This document shows positions 60,601-64,000 of a stretch of 64,000 nucleotides of DNA, one piece after another. A model generated the notes under the pieces. The model did not search any database, was not told the DNA's origin, and worked only from the letters and a program-made list of their open reading frames with translations. Positions within the stretch are counted from its first letter, which is position 1. Each line of letters begins with the position of its first letter. The position numbers were made by a program, and so were the translations under genes. The DNA is taken from contig CAVSQS010000006.1 of NCBI GenBank assembly GCA_963730165.1, positions 1-64,000 on the forward strand, in the 5' to 3' direction. Source of the stretch: DASSQJ01 sp963730165 (GTDB lineage Bacteria > Actinomycetota > Actinomycetes > Actinomycetales > Dermatophilaceae).

Positions 60601-63183
60601 CGAGCAGGTCGCGGGCGGCGACGTCGGCGGGCGGCTCCGGCTCCGGCTCGGCGAGCCAGCGGCGCAGGATGGCCGTCGCCATCGCGACCTCGGGGGCCGA
60701 GCGCTGCTGGGCGAGGAAGATCCGGAAGACCGCCTCCTCGAGCTCGGGGGTGCGGTCGGTGCCCCCGACCCCGTAGTGGGCGAGCACCCGCTCCAGCCGG
60801 CCGACGAAGTCGGGGGGAGCCCGCCCCGCTCGGGGTCGAGGGTCTGGAGGAAGGTGCGGAAGTGCTCGCGCGGACTGTGGACCCGGTTCTCGACGTGCGC
60901 CTCCGAACCCATCGGACGGTTGCGGCTCAGCTCGGCGAAGTCGGCGAGGACGGTGAGCAGCGGGATCTCGTCGCACACGAGGGAGGCGCCGAGGTCGACG
61001 AGCTCGTCGCGGGCGGCGAGGTAGCGCGCGAGGGTGCGCTGCTCGTGGTCGGGGTCGAGGTCGTAGCCGAGCAACATCGCCGAGAGCTCGCCCCGGCCGC
61101 GCTCGGCCCGGTCGGACGGGTCACCGTCGATCACCTCGGCGGGCAGCTCGAGGTCGGGGGCGTCGGCGGTCTCCGCGGCGCCCGCGTCCTCGGCCTCGCC
61201 GGTCGGCTCGAGCCGCACCAACGGCGCCCCGGTCTCCACCTGACTGCCGGCCGAGACGAGCAGCTCCTTGACGCGGGCGGCGAACGGCGCGGGGAGGACG
61301 GTCTCCATCTTCATCGACTCGAGGACGAGGACGGGCGAGCCTGCCGCGACCTCCTCCCCGAGCGAGACCGGCGTCGCGACGACGAGCGCGGGAGCCGGGG
61401 AGCGCAGCACGCCGCCCTCGTCGCGGCTGACCCGGTGGGTCACGCCGTCGACCTCGACGAGCTGGACCGGACCGTGGGCCGCGGTCACGACGCGGTGACC
61501 GCGGCCGCCGAGGCTCACGCGGCTCGCGAACGGACCGACGCGCTCGACGTCGGCGTCGACGACCTGCGCAGCTCCGGCACCCTCGGCGACACCGACCCGG
61601 AAGCGCGCCGGTCCGGTCCGCAGGACGGTCACCTTGTAGGCGGTCCCGCGCAGCTTGAGGTCGATGGCGCGGCCGACGTCGTGCTGCACCTGCGGGCGGC
61701 CGCCTCGCGCCGTCTCGAGCAGTCGCGTCCGCTCGATCGCCTCGGCCTCGAGGTAGCCCTCGATGCCGGCCACGACGAGGGCCACACCGGAGTGCTCGTG
61801 GGTGACCAGACGCCCCTCGCCGCGGACCCGGTCGATCCACCCGGTGTCGGCCGAGCCGTCCACCACCTCCGGCTGGTCGAGCAGGTCGAGGATGAAGGAC
61901 TTGTTCGTCGCGCCGCCCTCGATGACGACGGTCGTCTCGCGCATGGCACGCCGCAGCCGGGCGAGGGCCTCCTCGCGGTCGGCGCCGTGGGCGATGATCT
62001 TGGCGATCATCGAGTCGAAGTCGGCGGGGATGGCGTCGCCCTCGGCCACCCCCGTGTCCACCCGGATGCCCGGGCCGGCCGGGAGCTCCAGGTGGACGAT
62101 GCGGCCCGGTGCCGGCGCGAAGTCGCGGTCGGGGTCCTCGGCGTTGAGCCGGGCCTCCACGGCGTGGCCGATCTCGCGAGGCCGCTCGCCCTCGAGCCGG
62201 CCGCCCGCGGCCACGTGCAGCTGGAGGCGGACGAGGTCGGTCCGCGTGACGACCTCGGTGATCGGGTGCTCGACCTGCAGGCGCGTGTTCACCTCGAGGA
62301 AGGCGAAGAACCGCTCTCCCGGGTGGTAGAGGAACTCGACCGTGCCGGCCCCGGCGTAGCCGACGGCCACGGCGAGGCGCTCGGCCGAGGCCTTGAGCTC
62401 CTCGGCCTGTGCCCGGTCCAGCAGGGGTGAGGCCGACTCCTCGATGACCTTCTGGTTGCGCCGCTGGACCGAGCAGTCACGCACCCCGATGGCCCACGCC
62501 GTCCCCTGGCCGTCGGCGATGACCTGGACCTCGACGTGCCGGGCTCCGGTAACGAGCTTCTCGAGGAACACCACGCCGGAGCCGAAGGCGCGCTCCGCCT
62601 CGTCGCGGGTGCGCTGGTAGGCGTCCTCGAGGTCGGCGTCGGAGGTGACCTTCCGGATGCCGCGGCCGCCGCCGCCCGCGGTCGCCTTGAGCATGAGCGG
62701 GTAGCCGACGCGGGCCGCCGCGGCCTTGGCCTCCTCGAGCGTGTCGACCCCGCCGCCGCTCCACGGGGCGACGGGGACGCCGACCTCCTCCGCGATGAGC
62801 TTGGAGCCGATCTTGTCGCCGAGCTTGCGCATCGCCTCGGGGCTGGGGCCGACGAAGGCGACGCCGATCCGGCGACACAGCTCCGCGAAGGCCGGGTCCT
62901 CCGCGACGAAGCCCCACCCGACCCACACGGCGTCGGCCCCGGTGCGCCGCAGGGCCCGCTCGAGGGCCGAGTGGTCGAGGTAGGGGCGAGCCGACGCCGG
63001 ACCCAGGTCGTAGGCGTGGTCGGCCTCGCGCACGAACATGGCGGTCCGCTCGGCCTCGGTGTGCAGGGCGGCGACCTCGATCCGGTGCCCTCCGGGGCCC
63101 GCCTGCGCGTTGAGGTCACGCACGGCGTGGATGAGCCGCATCGCGGCCTCTCCCCGGTTGACGACGGCGATCCGCGAGAACAT
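57668..63183 (-). pseudogene. Frameshifted single-chain biotin-dependent acyl-CoA carboxylase
   Basis: Without the break this would be one protein of about 1839 residues, resembling eukaryote-type fused acetyl-CoA carboxylases. From the ATG at 63183 it has biotin carboxylase (1-460; ATP-grasp loop GGGGRGIRKV, EVNTRLQVEHPITE), the biotin site VLESMKME with K625, then a long central region. The carboxyltransferase domains lie in the second frame to 57668 (GSTENMDW-like GTENMDWVARA, FGIGGYDRVMG, GGAPAAAVVFARE). The frames change at about codon 789, in a run of six G (60812-60817, plus strand); one extra base there rejoins them (ERGGLPPDFVGRL). It may be a sequencing error or a true disruption. 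TGGCAGGCT precedes the start by six bases. Confidence 0.85.
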
Positions 63184-63263
63184 GCGGCTGAGCCTGCCAC
63201 CGATTCTCGGTGACTCGCGAGTAATGCCCGGGGGTGCGCGGCTCCCGGTGCCACACTTCGTCC

Positions 63264-64000
63264 GTGCGTGGGCGATGGGTGGACGACGCGATCGTCCGGA
63301 CCCGGGCCGCGGCCGACGACCTGCTCGAGCGGGCCGACCGGCGGCCGGTCCTCGGCGTGACGCTGCGCTGCGTCCGCGACCTGGTGAGCATCGACGTCCG
63401 CGACCGCATCTTCGGGATGACGGGGCAGTCCTTCCTCGCCCTCGTCCCCCTGATGATCATCGCCTCATCGCTCATCGCCGTCGACGGCCAGCAGGGGCTG
63501 GCCGGGCTCATCAACGCCCGGCTGCAGCTCGACGAGGACACCGCGAGCATCGTGACGCTGCTCTTCTCCACCCCCGCGACGGCCTCGGCGACGACCTCCA
63601 CCCTCAGCGCGCTGATCCTCGTGCTCTCGGTGAACAGCTACACCCGGACGATGCGCCGCAGCATCGAGCGCCCGTGGATGCTGCCCAGGTCCGGATGGCG
63701 CGCGCAGCTCCACGGGCTCGCGGCCGTCGGCCTGTTCCTGCTCATGCACTTCGCCATCGCCGCGGTGGGCACCGCCTGGCGTGGCGGTCCGGTCGTGACG
63801 GCGGTTCCCGAGGTGGTGGTCCAGACCCTCATGGCGGCCGGCTTCTGGTGGGGCATCACCTTCCTGCTCGCCACGCGGCGGATCCCGTGGCGGCACCTCC
63901 TGCCCGGCGCCCTCGTCGGCGGGGTCGCCCAGTCGGCGGCCGGCTGGTGGGCGGTCGTCTTCCTGCCCGCGATCATCGAGAAGGACGCCGGCCGCTACGG
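63264..64000 (+). CDS. YihY/BrkB-family membrane protein, cut by window end
   Basis: The first 245 residues of a polytopic membrane protein of the YihY/virulence factor BrkB family (formerly called RNase BN). The frame is open from GTG at 63264 to the edge. Features are a charged N-terminal helix, spans around SFLALVPLMIIASSLIAVDG, LSALILVLSVNSYTR, LAAVGLFLLMHFAIAAVG and MAAGFWWGITFLLATRRIP, and the late family motif ending EKDAGRYG at the edge. CACACT ends six bases before the GTG, suggesting a leaderless mRNA divergent from the carboxylase. Confidence 0.8.
   Translation, partial: MRGRWVDDAIVRTRAAADDLLERADRRPVLGVTLRCVRDLVSIDVRDRIFGMTGQSFLALVPLMIIASSLIAVDGQQGLAGLINARLQLDEDTASIVTLLFSTPATASATTSTLSALILVLSVNSYTRTMRRSIERPWMLPRSGWRAQLHGLAAVGLFLLMHFAIAAVGTAWRGGPVVTAVPEVVVQTLMAAGFWWGITFLLATRRIPWRHLLPGALVGGVAQSAAGWWAVVFLPAIIEKDAGRY

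Overview
The window is a chromosomal segment from a very GC-rich Gram-positive actinobacterium. GTG and TTG starts are common, third codon positions are strongly G/C, stop/start overlaps of the GTGA type are frequent, and the ribosomal and RNA polymerase proteins are clearly actinobacterial. Gene content and order (DUF5709, DUF7144, tRNA-Trp/secE/nusG, rpmG/hadAB/murB, fused isobutyryl-CoA mutase) best fit a Micrococcales, Intrasporangiaceae-like organism. This placement is inferred, because no 16S gene is present. No prophage, insertion sequence, CRISPR array or obvious genomic island was seen. It reads as ordinary core and accessory chromosome.

Region 1 (1-21.6 kb, nearly all minus strand) is the information-processing core. 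In transcription order (right to left) it runs tRNA-Trp, secE, nusG, rplK, rplA; then a membrane-protein group (DUF7144, AI-2E exporter family, HdeD-like); then rplJ-rplL, rpoB-rpoC, a small insert (membrane protein, spermidine-synthase-like protein, GNAT acetyltransferase), and the str operon rpsL-rpsG-fusA-tuf. Strong hairpin terminators follow tuf, rpoC, rplL and rplA. Plausible sigma-A-type promoters precede rpsL, rpoB and rplJ, and one near position 190 fires out of the left edge, probably towards the S10 operon.

Region 2 (21.7-32.2 kb) holds aspartate aminotransferase, a DUF5709 protein and adenosine deaminase on the plus strand. On the minus strand are a DUF4242 protein, a large LuxR-type ATPase regulator, murB, the hadA/hadB-like dehydratase pair, rpmG, tRNA-Met, tRNA-Thr, a BtuF-like metal-ligand binding protein and a short-chain dehydrogenase. 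Region 3 (32.2-42.5 kb) carries a single-chain two-halves ABC exporter with one degenerate ATP site, fused isobutyryl-CoA mutase (icmF), and a two-component system beside a DUF4173 membrane protein, with an unusual overlap between kinase and membrane protein.

Region 4 (42.6-52.6 kb) is a molybdenum-hydroxylase cluster. In transcription order it runs MobA-like cytidylyltransferase, two DUF202 membrane proteins, MoxR ATPase, CoxE-like VWA protein, XdhC, a small GTPase-like protein, then the small, large and medium hydroxylase subunits and a CoxG-like protein. The large subunit has the form II AYRGAGR signature, so its substrate is unknown and it should not be called a CO dehydrogenase. MobA and XdhC would finish the cofactor, the MoxR/VWA pair would act in maturation, and S/L/M would form the enzyme.

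Region 5 (52.7-64 kb) has a tandem GNAT protein, an AlkZ/YcaQ-family DNA glycosylase, a small membrane protein, a two-subunit sodium:solute symporter, a giant biotin-dependent acyl-CoA carboxylase interrupted by a one-base frameshift in a homopolymer, and the start of a YihY/BrkB-family membrane protein cut by the window edge. A recurring theme is leaderless promoters: at least ten genes have a -10-like hexamer ending 6-8 bases before the start codon.
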